Source: Prevotella sp. (lineage in GTDB: Bacteria > Bacteroidota > Bacteroidia > Bacteroidales > Bacteroidaceae). From it: a stretch of 64,000 nt of DNA. Below the pieces are notes generated by a model. It searched no databases and was not told the DNA's origin. It worked only from the letters and a program-made list of their open reading frames with translations. Both the position numbers and the translations under genes were made by a program. The DNA is taken from contig JAFTGB010000011.1 in NCBI GenBank assembly GCA_017458125.1, positions 1-64,000 of the forward strand, in the 5' to 3' direction. Of the stretch, positions 18,015 to 25,823 are shown in pieces (the first letter of the stretch is position 1; every line of letters starts with the position of its first letter).

Positions 18015-18161
18015 ATGAAGCGGTCGCCTGTGAGGGTCATCGCTTTATTTTTTTGCCCAGACTTTGCAGTGTTCAGAAAAAAAGAAAACGCCCCGTGTAC
18101 CATACTCGGGTACAACGGGGCGGTGACTGTCAAAGCGCGGCTTACTTCAGGTTCTTATTGA
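18015..18161 (+). pseudogene. short frame after orphan promoter, probable gene remnant
   Basis: A 48-codon frame begins MKRSPVRVIALFFCPDF, basic then hydrophobic like the start of a signal peptide. It then runs antisense through the terminator and last codons of the convergent hydrolase gene. The promoter and leader look functional but the product looks accidental after about residue 16. I read it as the 5' end of a deleted secreted-protein gene. A genuine small protein is the alternative. Confidence 0.3.
18073..18123 (-). terminator. intrinsic terminator of the alpha/beta hydrolase gene
   Basis: On the minus strand CGCCCCGT-T-GTACC pairs with GGTAC-ACGGGGCG around a 7-nt loop and is followed by TTTTCTTTTTTT. 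The stem is GC-rich and lies 19 bp after the hydrolase stop codon. Confidence 0.88.
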
Positions 18162-19293
18162 AGAAGTCGGCGAGCTTATCCCACGGAATGAGGTTCTTGG
18201 CCTCACCGCCACCAGCTGGTTCGGTGTAGCCACCGTCGTAGAGGTCGCAGTGAGAAGCACCGGGGATGATAAGCAGTTCTTTGTTCTCAGGGTTGGGATT
18301 GGGCTTACCCACGACATTGTATCCCTCGGCCTTGCCCTCCACCATATACTTATAGGCAGCCTCGCCGAAGTAGCGCGAGTGGGCTTTCTCGCCGTGCATG
18401 ACGAGGACGGCAGAACGTATCTCGTTGATGTAGTAGAGGAAACGGCTGTTCGCATAGGCCTGCGTACCGATGACGCGCCATCCGTCGTTGGAGTTGCCGC
18501 TACGCTTGTGGTAGCCTCGGGGCGTAATGTAGTAGTCGTAGTAGTCCTTGACAAACTGCGGGGCGTCCTCGGGCAGCGGGTTCACCACACCGCCAGCCAT
18601 TGCCGACGGGTCGCTCAGGCGCTGCTTAGCCATAGCCTCACGGGCTGCATGGCGCGACTCTTCCTTGTCTTCGCTGTCGAAATAGCCGTTGCCGCTGACG
18701 CGGGTCATGTCGTACATAGTGCTGGCCACTGTCGCCTTGATGCGGGTGTCGGCGGCGGCGGCATTGAGGGCGATGCCTCCCCATCCGCAGATGCCGATGA
18801 TGCCGATACGCTCCGCGTCCACATTATCCTGACGCGACAGGAAATCGACGGCGGCCATGAAGTCCTCGGTGTTGATGTCGGGCGAGGCCGTGCGGCGCGG
18901 TTCACCACTGCTCTCACCCGTATATGATGGGTCGAAAGCCAGCGCCACGAAGCCGCGCTCGGCCATCCGCATGGCATAGAGACCGCTCGACTGCTCCTTG
19001 GTAGCTCCGAACGGGCCGCTGACAGCAATGGCAGGGAAGCGCATCTTCTCGTCTTTTCCGCTATTCAACACTCCAATACGTGGTATATAGAGGTCTGCCG
19101 CCAGCGTCAGCCCGTACTGCGTCTTGAACGTCACCTTACGGTGATCCACCTTCTCACTCAGCGGGAACACCTTGTCCCACTCTTGCGTTAATTCTAAATT
19201 CTGCATACTATCCTCTGTTTTGGTTTGTTCGTTTTGTTTGCAGGCCGATAGCACACCGGCTATGAGCATTGCAGCGAGAATAGTTTTCTTCAT
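18142..19293 (-). CDS. alpha/beta hydrolase lipoprotein with Cys nucleophile
   Basis: A 383-residue hydrolase. The signal peptide MKKTILAAMLIAGVLSAC has a lipobox with Cys18, so it is exported and lipid-anchored. The nucleophile elbow reads IGICGWGG with Cys169 in place of Ser, as in dienelactone hydrolases. The oxyanion region is VSGPFGATKEQ, and the acid and His are likely in VMHGEKAHSRYF and PGASHCDLYD. The family covers YcjY-like and dienelactone-type hydrolases. The substrate is unknown. I start at MKKTIL, because 13 upstream codons lack signal-peptide character. Promoter box at 19337-19330. Confidence 0.85.
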   Translation of the reverse strand: MKKTILAAMLIAGVLSACKQNEQTKTEDSMQNLELTQEWDKVFPLSEKVDHRKVTFKTQYGLTLAADLYIPRIGVLNSGKDEKMRFPAIAVSGPFGATKEQSSGLYAMRMAERGFVALAFDPSYTGESSGEPRRTASPDINTEDFMAAVDFLSRQDNVDAERIGIIGICGWGGIALNAAAADTRIKATVASTMYDMTRVSGNGYFDSEDKEESRHAAREAMAKQRLSDPSAMAGGVVNPLPEDAPQFVKDYYDYYITPRGYHKRSGNSNDGWRVIGTQAYANSRFLYYINEIRSAVLVMHGEKAHSRYFGEAAYKYMVEGKAEGYNVVGKPNPNPENKELLIIPGASHCDLYDGGYTEPAGGGEAKNLIPWDKLADFFNKNLK

Positions 19294-19329
19294 AGTTTTC
19301 CTTTTTTGGTTTTGTTGTCTTACGAACTG

Positions 19330-19337
19330 CAAAGTTA
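19330..19337 (-). promoter_or_regulatory. -7 box of the hydrolase gene
   Basis: TAACTTTG at 19337-19330, 37 bp before the start codon, with a TTTG 23 bp upstream, slightly wider than the usual spacing. Confidence 0.6.
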
Positions 19338-19458
19338 CATAATTTTCTACGAAACCAAGACAAAAAAAAGTTAAACCATGTTACATACGGTAAAGCGTGA
19401 AATCAGAAAGATGTTACATACAGTAAAGTTGTATGTGCTATTTGTGAAACAAAAAAAC

Positions 19459-19521
19459 ACCCTACACCCACAACACCCACAACACTGGACTTCAGTGTCG
19501 TGGGTGTTGTGGGTGTAGGGT
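19459..19521. repeat. long near-perfect hairpin, 29-bp stem
   Basis: The left arm 19459-19487 and right arm 19493-19521 are reverse complements with one mismatch, and the loop is GACTT. The arms are built of ACACCC/ACAACACCC repeats and contain a duplicated CACCCACAA. On the minus strand a run of seven T residues follows, so it could terminate leftward transcription, but no leftward gene lies upstream. It may be a REP-like or MITE-like element. Confidence 0.8.
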
Positions 19522-19550
19522 AAAAAATCATTCAACTATACAGAGATAAA

Positions 19551-19641
19551 ATGAGAAATGAGAAATGAGGAATGAGAAATGTAAATGAAAAATGTAGAAA
19601 TGAAGTAATCATAAATTTCAAACATCAAACTTCAAACTTCA
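19551..19641. repeat. AT-rich heptamer arrays (AGAAATG and TTCAAAC units)
   Basis: At 19551-19605 there are tandem degenerate AGAAATG/AGGAATG units. At 19613-19641 there are TTCAAAC-type units. The first array is the same family, in opposite orientation, as the exact repeats at 47411 and 48347. Confidence 0.75.
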
Positions 19642-19669
19642 CAGTCCTGCTGATTACAAAAATTCTAAT

Positions 19670-19710
19670 GGTCAGAAAAAAAATTCCCATGGTGGGAAAA
19701 TTTTTCGACC
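19670..19710. promoter_or_regulatory. 41-bp imperfect palindrome upstream of nfeD
   Basis: GGTC...GACC encloses GAAAAA...TTTTTC and TTCCCA-TGG-TGGGAA, centred near 19690. It ends 18 bp before the -33 box of nfeD, a plausible position for an operator. It is also terminator-like on both strands because of its flanking A and T runs. Confidence 0.4.
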
Positions 19711-19727
19711 TGTACGGTTGAAATTCT

Positions 19728-19759
19728 TTTGGAGATAAGGCAAATAATTCTTATCTTTG
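19728..19759 (+). promoter_or_regulatory. consensus promoter of the nfeD-stomatin pair
   Basis: TTTG at 19728-19731, exactly 20 bp, then TATCTTTG at 19752-19759. The leader to the nfeD ATG is about 45 nt. Confidence 0.85.
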
Positions 19760-19811
19760 CATCACGAATAAGACAAAGAATATGGAACTAACGAACTAAA
19801 AACATAAGCGT

Positions 19812-20261
19812 ATGATTGATTACATTTTGACAAACATGTGGCAGATATGGGCCATAGTGGCTGTCATCTGTCTTATCCTGGAGCTTTCGTCAGGTGACTT
19901 CTTTATCATCTGCTTCTCCATCGGAGCCGTCTTTGCCGTCATCGCAGCGGCATTAGGACTTAGCGTTTACTGGCAGCTGGTGGTCTTCGCTGTGTTCACG
20001 GCTATTGCCATCTTCACCGTGCGTCCCGTGGCACTGCGCTATCTGCACAAGAACGAGCCAAACAAACCCTCGAATGCCGACGCGCTCATTGGCCGTACCG
20101 GTCGCGTCACGGAGCCCATCAATGCCGGCAAGAACGGCTACGTACAAGTAGACGGTGACCTGTGGAAGGCTGTCAGCGACATGCAAACCGACATTCCCGT
20201 TGGCACAACCGTGCGCATCGTGGGGCGCGAGAGCACTATCGTCAGCGTGGAAGTGATATGA
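19812..20261 (+). CDS. nfeD: NfeD-family membrane protein
   Basis: A 149-residue protein with two to three transmembrane segments in residues 10-80 (IWAIVAVICLILELSSGDFF, FAVFTAIAIFTVRPVAL). A C-terminal OB-fold follows, with GRTGRVTEPI, VQVDGDLWKAVSD and GTTVRIVGRESTIVSVEVI, the short NfeD signature. NfeD proteins work with stomatin-type SPFH proteins in membrane microdomains. The SPFH partner starts 19 bp downstream in the same operon. Confidence 0.92.
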   Translation: MIDYILTNMWQIWAIVAVICLILELSSGDFFIICFSIGAVFAVIAAALGLSVYWQLVVFAVFTAIAIFTVRPVALRYLHKNEPNKPSNADALIGRTGRVTEPINAGKNGYVQVDGDLWKAVSDMQTDIPVGTTVRIVGRESTIVSVEVI

Positions 20262-20280
20262 GGAAATAAAAAATTAAGCG

Positions 20281-21234
20281 ATGGACTTTATGAGTTATGT
20301 ATTAATTGCTATCGTCGTCTTGGTCATCATCTTTGCCAAGATGGCACTGGTCATCATTCCGCAGTCGGAAACCCGCATCATTGAGCGTTTAGGACGCTAC
20401 TATGCCACCCTGAACCCCGGCATCAACATCATCATCCCCTTCATCGACCGTGCCAAGGAGATTGTAGTGCTGACGCGGGGCCGCTATGCCTACTCGACCA
20501 GCATCGACCTGAGGGAACAGGTGTATGACTTCCCTTCACAGAACGTCATCACCAAGGACAACATCCAGATGGAAATCAACGCCCTGCTTTACTTCCAGAT
20601 AGTAGACCCCTTCAAGGCTGTCTATGAAATCTCGAACCTGCCCAACGCCATTGAGAAGCTGACACAGACCACACTGCGTAACATCATCGGCGAACTGGAA
20701 CTTGACGAGACGCTGACCTCGCGCGACACCATCAACACCAAGCTGCGCGCCGTACTGGACGATGCCACGGACAAGTGGGGCGTCAAGGTGAACCGCGTGG
20801 AGCTGCAGGACATCGTGCCGCCGGCAACGGTGCTGAACGCCATGGAGAAGCAGATGCAGGCCGAGCGTAACAAGCGTGCCCAGATTCTGACTTCGGAGGG
20901 TGAGAAGGCTGCTGAAATCTTAGCTTCGGAAGGTGAGAAGACGGCCATCATCAACAAGGCTGAAGCCGCCAAGCAGCAGGCTGTGCTGCATGCCGAGGGT
21001 GAGGCGCAGGCACGCATCCGCAAGGCTGAGGCTGAAGCCAAGGCCATCGAACTGATTACCGAGGCGGTGGGCAAGTCGACAAATCCCGCCAACTACCTGC
21101 TGGCGCAGAAGTACATCCAGATGCTGGAGGAACTGGCTACGGGTGACAAGACCAAGACGGTCTATCTGCCTTACGAGGCTACGAACCTGATGGGCAGCAT
21201 CGGAGGCATCAAAGACCTGTTCAAGAGTGAATAG
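20281..21234 (+). CDS. SPFH/band-7 (stomatin, QmcA-type) protein
   Basis: A 317-residue membrane scaffold protein. One N-terminal transmembrane helix (VLIAIVVLVIIFAKMALVII) precedes the band-7 domain (IPQSETRIIERLGRYY to VELQDIVPP). A long charged helical stretch rich in Ala and Glu follows (EGEKAAEILASEGEK, KAEAEAKAIELI) and mediates oligomerisation. It pairs with nfeD. The last residues KSE come from the start of the AGTGAAA heptamer array that follows. Confidence 0.93.
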   Translation: MDFMSYVLIAIVVLVIIFAKMALVIIPQSETRIIERLGRYYATLNPGINIIIPFIDRAKEIVVLTRGRYAYSTSIDLREQVYDFPSQNVITKDNIQMEINALLYFQIVDPFKAVYEISNLPNAIEKLTQTTLRNIIGELELDETLTSRDTINTKLRAVLDDATDKWGVKVNRVELQDIVPPATVLNAMEKQMQAERNKRAQILTSEGEKAAEILASEGEKTAIINKAEAAKQQAVLHAEGEAQARIRKAEAEAKAIELITEAVGKSTNPANYLLAQKYIQMLEELATGDKTKTVYLPYEATNLMGSIGGIKDLFKSE

Positions 21235-21238
21235 TTTT

Positions 21239-21349
21239 TAGTGAAAAGTGAAAAGTGAAGAGTGAAGAATTTTCTACCGAACTTCAATGACGGCAGCAAA
21301 TTCTTCACTCTTCACTTTTCACTCTTCACTTTTCACTCTTCACTTTTAA
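21239..21349. repeat. inverted AGTGAAG heptamer arrays between convergent genes
   Basis: The left array 21239-21271 reads AGTGAAA/AGTGAAG units rightward. The right array 21299-21349 carries the same units on the other strand, and about 27 bp separates them. Together they could fold into a stem of 20 bp or more and act as a bidirectional terminator for the stomatin gene and the hybrid kinase gene. The right array encodes the C-terminal KSEE of the kinase. Confidence 0.8.
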
Positions 21350-22481
21350 GAGGAATGGTGAAGCTAAAGGTTGACCCCTCACCCACTACTGACTCGACAA
21401 AGGCGTCGCCACCATTCTTGCGGGCAAATTCCCGGCAGAGCTGAAGACCCAGACCGGAGCCTTCCTCACCTTCTGTGCCGTAGGTCGTCTCGCCCTCGCG
21501 GAAGATGTTGTCAATACGGTCAGCGGCAATACCTACGCCGTGGTCGCGTACGCAGATACGGGCAAAGTCGCCATCCCGCTTATAGTAGACCTCAATGCCC
21601 TTGCCCTCCGGGGTGAACTTGACGGCATTGGAGATGAAGTTGCGGATAATGGTCTTGATCATATCGTTGTCGGCACGCACCGTCAGCTTCTCTTCGGCGG
21701 GCAGGTACTGCAGGTTTATCTTCTTCATCTCGGCAATCATATTGAAGATGTCCACTACGCCGGGCACGATGTCGTCAAGGTCCAAGTCCTGATACACCAC
21801 GTTGAGGCGTCCTGTCTGCGACTTCGTCCACTTCAGCAGGTTGTCTAACAGGTCGTGCGTCTCCTCCGACTCACGGTTTGCCTTGTCTAACAGTTCAAAG
21901 ATTTCCTGTCCCACGATGTCGGGCGACACCACATTGACGACCAGGTTCAGCACCATGCGGATGCTGGCCATGGGCGAACGCAGGTCGTGGGCTATGACGG
22001 AGTACATCTTGTCACGGTTGCTGATGGTGCGGCGCAGCTCATCGTTCTGCTGCACAATGATGCGTTTGGCTGCCACCAGCTGTATCTGGTGCATGACGCG
22101 CATGACCAGCTCCTCCTTGTTGAAGGGCTTGGTCAGAAAGTCGTTGGCACCCACCTGGAAGCCGCGAACGAGGTCAGAGGGACTGTTGAGTGCAGTGAGG
22201 AAGATGATGGGTATGTCGAGCGTCTCTGGGTCTTTCTTCAGGATGACCGCCGTGTCGAAACCGCTGATGTCGGGCATCATAACGTCGAGCAATATGAGGT
22301 CGGGCTTCTCCTTCTTGGCCTGCTCTATACACATGTTGCCACAGTTGGCCGTACACACCTGGAACTTCTCGGTGGTCAACAAAATCTTCAGCAGCAATAC
22401 ATTGCTGACCACGTCGTCGACAATCAAAATTTTATAGTCACTGCGGTTTATCTGTTTCTCGAATCTTTCGTTCAACTCCAT
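21333..22481 (-). CDS. response regulator-histidine kinase hybrid
   Basis: A 382-residue cytoplasmic signalling protein with the receiver domain first. The receiver domain (about 16-135) has the acidic pair in VDD, phospho-acceptor Asp66 in LLDVMMP and Lys118 in TKPF. The HisKA domain has His165 in IAHDLRSPM. The HATPase domain has the N box NFISNAVKFTPEG, and the G boxes DHGVGIAADRI and GSGLGLQLCREFARKNGG. It has no membrane or sensor domain, so it must receive phosphate or signal from a partner not encoded here. The promoter overlaps the carB terminator. Confidence 0.93.
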   Translation of the reverse strand: MELNERFEKQINRSDYKILIVDDVVSNVLLLKILLTTEKFQVCTANCGNMCIEQAKKEKPDLILLDVMMPDISGFDTAVILKKDPETLDIPIIFLTALNSPSDLVRGFQVGANDFLTKPFNKEELVMRVMHQIQLVAAKRIIVQQNDELRRTISNRDKMYSVIAHDLRSPMASIRMVLNLVVNVVSPDIVGQEIFELLDKANRESEETHDLLDNLLKWTKSQTGRLNVVYQDLDLDDIVPGVVDIFNMIAEMKKINLQYLPAEEKLTVRADNDMIKTIIRNFISNAVKFTPEGKGIEVYYKRDGDFARICVRDHGVGIAADRIDNIFREGETTYGTEGEEGSGLGLQLCREFARKNGGDAFVESVVGEGSTFSFTIPLKSEE

Positions 22482-22509
22482 TTCAGTAGAGGTTTTTAGT
22501 TTTAAGATG

Positions 22510-22541
22510 CAAAAATAGCAAATATTTGGCGGACTGCCAAA
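22510..22541 (-). promoter_or_regulatory. promoter of the hybrid kinase, embedded in a terminator
   Basis: The -7 box TATTTTTG at 22517-22510, 20 bp, then TTTG at 22541-22538. The -33 box and most of the spacer lie inside the terminator stem at 22518-22548. Confidence 0.8.
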
Positions 22542-22548
22542 TATTTGC
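22513..22548 (-). terminator. intrinsic terminator after carAB
   Basis: GCAAATATTTGGC and GCCAAATATTTGC form a perfect 13-bp stem with a 5-nt loop. On the minus strand TATTTTTG follows. It lies just after the carB stop codon. Confidence 0.85.
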
Positions 22549-22556
22549 CTTGTTTT

Positions 22557-25500
22557 TTACTTGTACTCTGCCCACGACTTGATGCCGATGCCTTCAATGC
22601 CTACCGTGCAGAATGCCTGGATGAAGGCCGAGGCCAGTCGCGAATTGGTGATGAGCGGAACGTTCAGGTCTATGGCTGCACGACGTATCTTGTAGCCGTT
22701 GGTCAGCTCGTGCGTCGTCAAGTCCTTGGGTATGTTGACCACCATGTCTATCTGGTGGTCGTGCAACAGTCCGAGTGCCGTAGGACCTTCGATGCCCGGC
22801 AGCGTCTCCACCTCGCTGGGCCACAGTACGCGCGTATTGTCAATGCCGTTATCGGTCAAATACTTCGATGTGCCGCCTGTGGCGTAGAGCTTGTAACCAT
22901 GTGTCACCAGCATGCGGGCAGCATCCAGCATCTCGGCCTTCTGCTTGGCTCCGCCTGTAGAGAGGAGCACCGTCTTGCGGGGAATGCGGTGCCCCACCGA
23001 GAGCATGGCCTTGAGCAGGGCCGTGTGGGTGTTGTCGCCTATGCAGCCCACCTCACCAGTCGACGCCATGTCGACGCCAAGGACGGGGTCGGCCTTCTGC
23101 AGACGGTTGAAGGAGAACTGGGAGGCTTTGATGCCCACATAGTCGAGGTCGAAAAGGTTCTTCGACGGACGTTCCACTGGCAGTCCGAGCATGACCTTCG
23201 TGGCCAGCTCAATGAGGTTCAGCTTCAACACCTTCGAGACGAAGGGGAACGAGCGCGAAGCACGGACGTTACACTCGATGACCAGAATGTCGTTGTCGCG
23301 GGCCATGTACTGGATGTTGAACGGCCCGTTGATGTGGAGTGCCTTGGCTATCTGACGCGAGATACGCTTGATGCGGCGGACGGTCTCGACATACAGCTTC
23401 TGGGGTGGGAACTGGATGGTGGCGTCGCCAGAATGGACACCGGCAAACTCGATGTGCTCACTGATGGCGTAAGCCAGTATCTCGCCGTTGCGTGCCACGG
23501 CATCCATCTCAATCTCCTTGGCATGTTCAATGAACTTGGAGACGACGACAGGATGGTCCTCGGAGACGTTGGCTGCCAGTTGCAGGAACTTCTCCAACTC
23601 CTCGCGGTTGGAGCAGACATTCATGGCGGCGCCGCTCAACACGTAGGAAGGACGTACCAGCACGGGGAAACCCACACGGTCGACGAAACGGTCGATGTCT
23701 GCCATCGACGTCAGCGCGCTCCATTCGGGCTGGTTGACACCCATCTCGCTAAGCATCTGCGAGAACTTGGCACGGTCTTCGGCACCGTCAATGTCCTGAG
23801 CCTGCGTACCGAGAATGGGCACATGCTGTTCGTCCAGATACATAGCCAGGTTGTTGGGAATCTGTCCGCCCGTCGACACAATGACACCGTGGGGGGACTC
23901 CAACTCGATGATGTCCATCACACGCTCGAAGGTCAGCTCGTCGAAGTAGAGGCGGTCACACATGTCGTAGTCGGTAGACACCGTCTCCGGATTGTAGTTG
24001 ATCATCACACTGCGCCAACCCTCCTTGCGGATGGTGTTCAGAGCCTGCACGCCACACCAGTCGAACTCGACGCTGCTGCCTATGCGGTAGGCACCAGAAC
24101 CAAGGACGATGACGCTGCGCCCGTCGTGCTCGTAGAGGATGTCGTTAAGTGTCTCGACTGTATCGCAGCACGCACTGGGATAGGTGACATACAAGTAATT
24201 GGTCTGGGCCGGATATTCGGCAGCCAGCGTGTCTATCTGCTTCACCACGGGAAGGATGCCCAACTGCTTGCGACGGTTTCGTACCATCAGCAGGGCCTCG
24301 TGCATGTTGTCTGACGACTGCTCCAAGCCGACGGCACGGGCTATCTGGAAGTCGGTAAATCCATAGACCTTTGCATCGCGCAACAGTTCGCTGTCGAGTG
24401 TGTCGAAATGCTGCCGCTTCAGCTGTTCGTCTATATCGATGATGTGCTTCAGCTTGTAGAGGAACCACTTGTCTATCTTCGTCAGTTCGTGAATGCGGTC
24501 GATGTCATACTCGGGCAAGTGCATGGCCTTCGAGATGACGAAGATGCGCTTGTCGGTAGGCTCACGCAGGGCAGCGTCGATGTCGGGTATCTTCAGTTCC
24601 TTGTTCTCCACAAAACCGTGCATCCCCTGCCCTATCATACGCAGACCTTTCTGAATGGCTTCCTCAAAGGTGCGGCCGATAGCCATGACCTCGCCAACAG
24701 ACTTCATGCTGGAACCTAATTCCTTGTCGACGCCGTGAAACTTGGAGAGGTCCCATCGGGGTATCTTGCACACCACATAGTCGAGTGCGGGCTCAAAGAA
24801 AGCCGACGTGGTCTTGGTGACGGAATTCTTCAGTTCAAACAGCCCGTAGCCCATACCTAACTTTGCGGCGACAAAGGCCAGCGGATAGCCGGTGGCTTTG
24901 GAAGCCAGTGCCGACGAGCGGCTCAGACGGGCGTTGACCTCTATGACGCGGTAGTCCTCACTGGCCGGGTCGAAAGCGTACTGCACGTTACACTCGCCGA
25001 CGATGCCGATGTGACGGATAATCTTGATGGCCAGCGCACGCAGCTTGTGGTACTCCGAGTTGGTGAGGGTCTGCGAGGGAGCAATGACGATGCTCTCGCC
25101 AGTATGGATGCCCAACGGGTCGAAGTTCTCCATGTTGCACACGGTGATGCAGTTGTCGTAGCGGTCGCGCACCACCTCGTACTCTATTTCCTTCCAGCCT
25201 TTCAGCGACTTCTCCACCAACACCTGGGGAGAAAAGGAGAAGGCTTTCTCGGCCAGGCGGTCCAGCTCTTCCTCATTGTCGCAGAACCCGGAGCCAAGTC
25301 CGCCCAAGGCGTATGCAGCACGAAGAATGACAGGGTAGCCTAAGTCGCGGGCTGCCTGACGGGCCTGCTCAATGGTCTCGCAGGCCTCGCTCTTGATGGT
25401 CTTGACGTTAATCTCGTTCAATTTCTCAACGAACAGCTCACGGTCTTCGGTATCCATGATGGCCTGCACAGGTGTTCCCAACACGCGAACGCCATACTTC

Positions 25501-25823
25501 TCCAACACACCGCTCTTATAAAGCTCAACACCACAGTTGAGTGCGGTCTGTCCGCCGAAAGCCAGGAGGATGCCGTCAGGGCGTTCTTTCTCGATGACTT
25601 TTTCAACGAAATAAGGCTGCACAGGCAGGAAGTATATCTCGTCGGCCACACCCTCGCTGGTTTGCACGGTGGCAATGTTGGGATTAATCAGTACGGTCTT
25701 GACGCCTTCCTCGCGCAGGGCTTTGAGCGCCTGACTGCCTGAGTAGTCAAATTCGCCGGCCTCACCTATTTTCAATGCGCCACTACCTAAGAGCAGCACT
25801 TTCTTGATATTATTGTCTTTCAT
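22557..25823 (-). CDS. carB: carbamoyl-phosphate synthase large subunit, carAB copy
   Basis: A 1088-residue protein, the same length and domain plan as the stand-alone copy at 14465: two ATP-grasp halves and a C-terminal MGS-like domain with KLYATGGTSKYLTDNG. It shares IGEAGEFDYSGSQALKAL and NPNIATVQTS. Catalytic and metal-binding segments (NMENFDPLGIHTGES, EVNARLSRSSALASKATGYPLA, ECNVRASRSFPFVSK) are intact. The start ATGA overlaps the carA stop by 4 bp, so this copy is coupled to the glutaminase subunit and is the one most likely to make carbamoyl phosphate for pyrimidines and arginine. Confidence 0.96.
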   Translation of the reverse strand: MKDNNIKKVLLLGSGALKIGEAGEFDYSGSQALKALREEGVKTVLINPNIATVQTSEGVADEIYFLPVQPYFVEKVIEKERPDGILLAFGGQTALNCGVELYKSGVLEKYGVRVLGTPVQAIMDTEDRELFVEKLNEINVKTIKSEACETIEQARQAARDLGYPVILRAAYALGGLGSGFCDNEEELDRLAEKAFSFSPQVLVEKSLKGWKEIEYEVVRDRYDNCITVCNMENFDPLGIHTGESIVIAPSQTLTNSEYHKLRALAIKIIRHIGIVGECNVQYAFDPASEDYRVIEVNARLSRSSALASKATGYPLAFVAAKLGMGYGLFELKNSVTKTTSAFFEPALDYVVCKIPRWDLSKFHGVDKELGSSMKSVGEVMAIGRTFEEAIQKGLRMIGQGMHGFVENKELKIPDIDAALREPTDKRIFVISKAMHLPEYDIDRIHELTKIDKWFLYKLKHIIDIDEQLKRQHFDTLDSELLRDAKVYGFTDFQIARAVGLEQSSDNMHEALLMVRNRRKQLGILPVVKQIDTLAAEYPAQTNYLYVTYPSACCDTVETLNDILYEHDGRSVIVLGSGAYRIGSSVEFDWCGVQALNTIRKEGWRSVMINYNPETVSTDYDMCDRLYFDELTFERVMDIIELESPHGVIVSTGGQIPNNLAMYLDEQHVPILGTQAQDIDGAEDRAKFSQMLSEMGVNQPEWSALTSMADIDRFVDRVGFPVLVRPSYVLSGAAMNVCSNREELEKFLQLAANVSEDHPVVVSKFIEHAKEIEMDAVARNGEILAYAISEHIEFAGVHSGDATIQFPPQKLYVETVRRIKRISRQIAKALHINGPFNIQYMARDNDILVIECNVRASRSFPFVSKVLKLNLIELATKVMLGLPVERPSKNLFDLDYVGIKASQFSFNRLQKADPVLGVDMASTGEVGCIGDNTHTALLKAMLSVGHRIPRKTVLLSTGGAKQKAEMLDAARMLVTHGYKLYATGGTSKYLTDNGIDNTRVLWPSEVETLPGIEGPTALGLLHDHQIDMVVNIPKDLTTHELTNGYKIRRAAIDLNVPLITNSRLASAFIQAFCTVGIEGIGIKSWAEYK

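Larger units (their letters stand above)
19294..19811. other. 518-bp divergent intergenic region with hairpins and heptamers
   Basis: No gene is visible. It contains the -7 box of the hydrolase gene (19330-19337), a 29-bp-stem hairpin (19459-19521), an AGAAATG heptamer array (19551-19605) and a TTCAAAC array (19613-19641). It also holds a 41-bp imperfect palindrome (19670-19710) and the nfeD promoter (19728-19759). Confidence 0.75.

Noticed and set aside
22545..24314. A 589-codon open frame on the plus strand
   Set aside because: It lies wholly antisense to carB, whose motifs are unmistakable. Long antisense frames are a side effect of GC-biased codon use here.
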